From: Qipengyuania mesophila
Lineage (GTDB): Bacteria; Pseudomonadota; Alphaproteobacteria; Sphingomonadales; Sphingomonadaceae
Direction: 5' to 3'
Assembly: GCF_019711655.1 (NCBI RefSeq)
Contig: NZ_JAIGNU010000002.1
Location: 186,001-250,000, forward strand
Length of the DNA stretch: 64,000 bases
Shown here: positions 63,291-64,000 of the stretch, in pieces
Layout: each line of letters opens with the position of its first letter
How positions within the stretch are numbered: position 1 is the stretch's first letter
Notes under the pieces: model-generated
The model's input: the letters and a program-made list of their open reading frames with translations, nothing else
Databases searched by the model: none
Told to the model about the DNA's origin: nothing
Translations under genes and position numbers: made by a program

Positions 63291-64000
63291 ATGCTGAGGA
63301 TTTTCGCTGCGGTTGCAGCACTTTCGCTCGCTGTACCGGCGCAGGCGGAATGGCACCGCGCCGACAGCCAACACTTCGTCATCTATGCCGACGATAGCGC
63401 AAAGGATGTCGCGCGCTTCTCCGAAATGCTCGAACGCTATCACGCAGCCATGGCCTTCGTGACCCAGCGCGAGGTCGAAACGCCCAGCCCTTCGAACCGG
63501 TTGACGATCTATGCGGTCGGAAGCGCGCGCAAGATGCTGAAGCTCGCCGGGTCGCGAAACGTCGCCGGGTTCTACTTCGCGCGCGCCGGCGGTTCGGTGG
63601 CCTTCGTGCCCGATGTCAGGGCCTCCAGCGGCCAACTCGACTTCTCGATGATCACGCTGCTGCACGAATATGCCCATCACTTCCTGATCGGCAGTTCGCG
63701 CTTCGCCATGCCCCGCTGGATGGATGAAGGCGGGGCCGAATTCTTCGCCCCCGCGCGCTTTCCCAGCGATGGCGAGGTGCAGATCGGTCGCCCGGCGCTC
63801 CACCGCACCTACGAGTTGAAAAACGCTCCCGACGTCTCCATCGCCCAATTGTTCGAGCGCGGCGGATTTCGGCTCGGCGACGGCATTCCAGAAGACAATT
63901 TCTACGGGCGCAGCTGGGCGCTCTACCACTATCTGACCTTCGAGCCGGCACGCAAAGGCCAGCTGCTCGACTACGCGCGCCGGATCGCGGCTGGCGAAGC
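63291..64000 (+). CDS. exported gluzincin-like metalloprotease, 3' truncated by window edge
   Basis: ATG 63291 begins a signal peptide (MLRIFAAVAALSLAVPAQA). The mature part has WHRADSQHFVIYADD and a zinc motif HEYAHH (H125-E126-x2-H129), with WMDEGGAEFF about 20 residues on giving the third glutamate ligand, as in gluzincin proteases of the DUF1570/collagenase-like type. The frame is open to base 64000, so the C-terminus is missing. It is 55 bases after the DUF885 gene, another likely envelope peptidase. Confidence 0.82.
   Translation, partial: MLRIFAAVAALSLAVPAQAEWHRADSQHFVIYADDSAKDVARFSEMLERYHAAMAFVTQREVETPSPSNRLTIYAVGSARKMLKLAGSRNVAGFYFARAGGSVAFVPDVRASSGQLDFSMITLLHEYAHHFLIGSSRFAMPRWMDEGGAEFFAPARFPSDGEVQIGRPALHRTYELKNAPDVSIAQLFERGGFRLGDGIPEDNFYGRSWALYHYLTFEPARKGQLLDYARRIAAGE

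Overview
The window is high-GC (roughly two-thirds G+C by eye), densely coded alphaproteobacterial chromosome. It most resembles Sphingomonadales, probably an Erythrobacteraceae-type organism. The evidence is a solitary CcrM-type adenine methyltransferase, two large TonB-dependent receptors plus a TonB, a split three-gene proton-translocating transhydrogenase headed by an aa3-oxidase subunit IV gene, a CpaF ATPase, an entericidin-like lipoprotein and many short overlaps between genes. I see no phage, insertion sequence or CRISPR array. The window opens inside an alpha/beta hydrolase gene and closes inside a secreted metalloprotease-like gene.

Layout. 1-5.6 kb: hydrolase, TonB-dependent receptor, then infA, maf, a short RNase E/G, yacG and tRNA-Phe. 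5.7-8.7 kb: a lower-GC methyltransferase coupled to a tiny membrane ORF, a cation/proton antiporter and an acetyltransferase. 8.9-16.2 kb: purC and purS-purQ, separated by an M16 peptidase and a second TonB-dependent receptor. 16.2-22.7 kb: a GGDEF/EAL protein, glmS, cpaF and two small ORFs. 22.7-30 kb: a drug/metabolite transporter, an entericidin, an acyl-CoA synthetase, a dgt operon with an ABA4-like membrane protein, a secreted subtilase and a racemase-like protein. 30-33.2 kb: a tightly overlapping operon encoding a parallel beta-helix protein, a diheme cytochrome and an anchored hydrolase. The first two belong, as far as I can recall, to families whose joint function is unknown.

33.2-36.9 kb: the pnt operon, with an unannotated 47-residue membrane protein inside it and a palindromic repeat inserted in frame near the start of pntB. 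37-41.9 kb: an NtrC-like regulator with a degenerate sigma-54 loop, an SDR, folP and a ClC channel. 41.9-44.7 kb: a ParDE-like toxin-antitoxin pair, a two-gene lower-GC cassette of unknown function, and ccrM with five GANTC sites upstream. 44.7-51.3 kb: small ORFs, a cold-shock protein, rnhB, a PQQ-type sugar dehydrogenase, an acetyltransferase whose C-terminus is supplied by an inverted-repeat element, and a DUF1285-Nudix-CCA-transferase operon. 51.4-64 kb: parC, a DJ-1/PfpI protein, tandem DUF4349 lipoproteins, a ferredoxin with two adjacent cysteine desulfurases, an alpha/beta hydrolase, tonB, DUF3597, a Tat-exported DUF885 protein and the partial metalloprotease.

The strongest candidates for something undescribed are the beta-helix/diheme cytochrome/hydrolase operon, the repeat elements recruited into proteins (pntB and the acetyltransferase), the small membrane proteins coupled to larger genes, the duplicated cysteine-bearing insert in the first TonB-dependent receptor, and the lower-GC two-gene cassette next to ccrM. 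Family names were assigned by reading motifs, without database searches.
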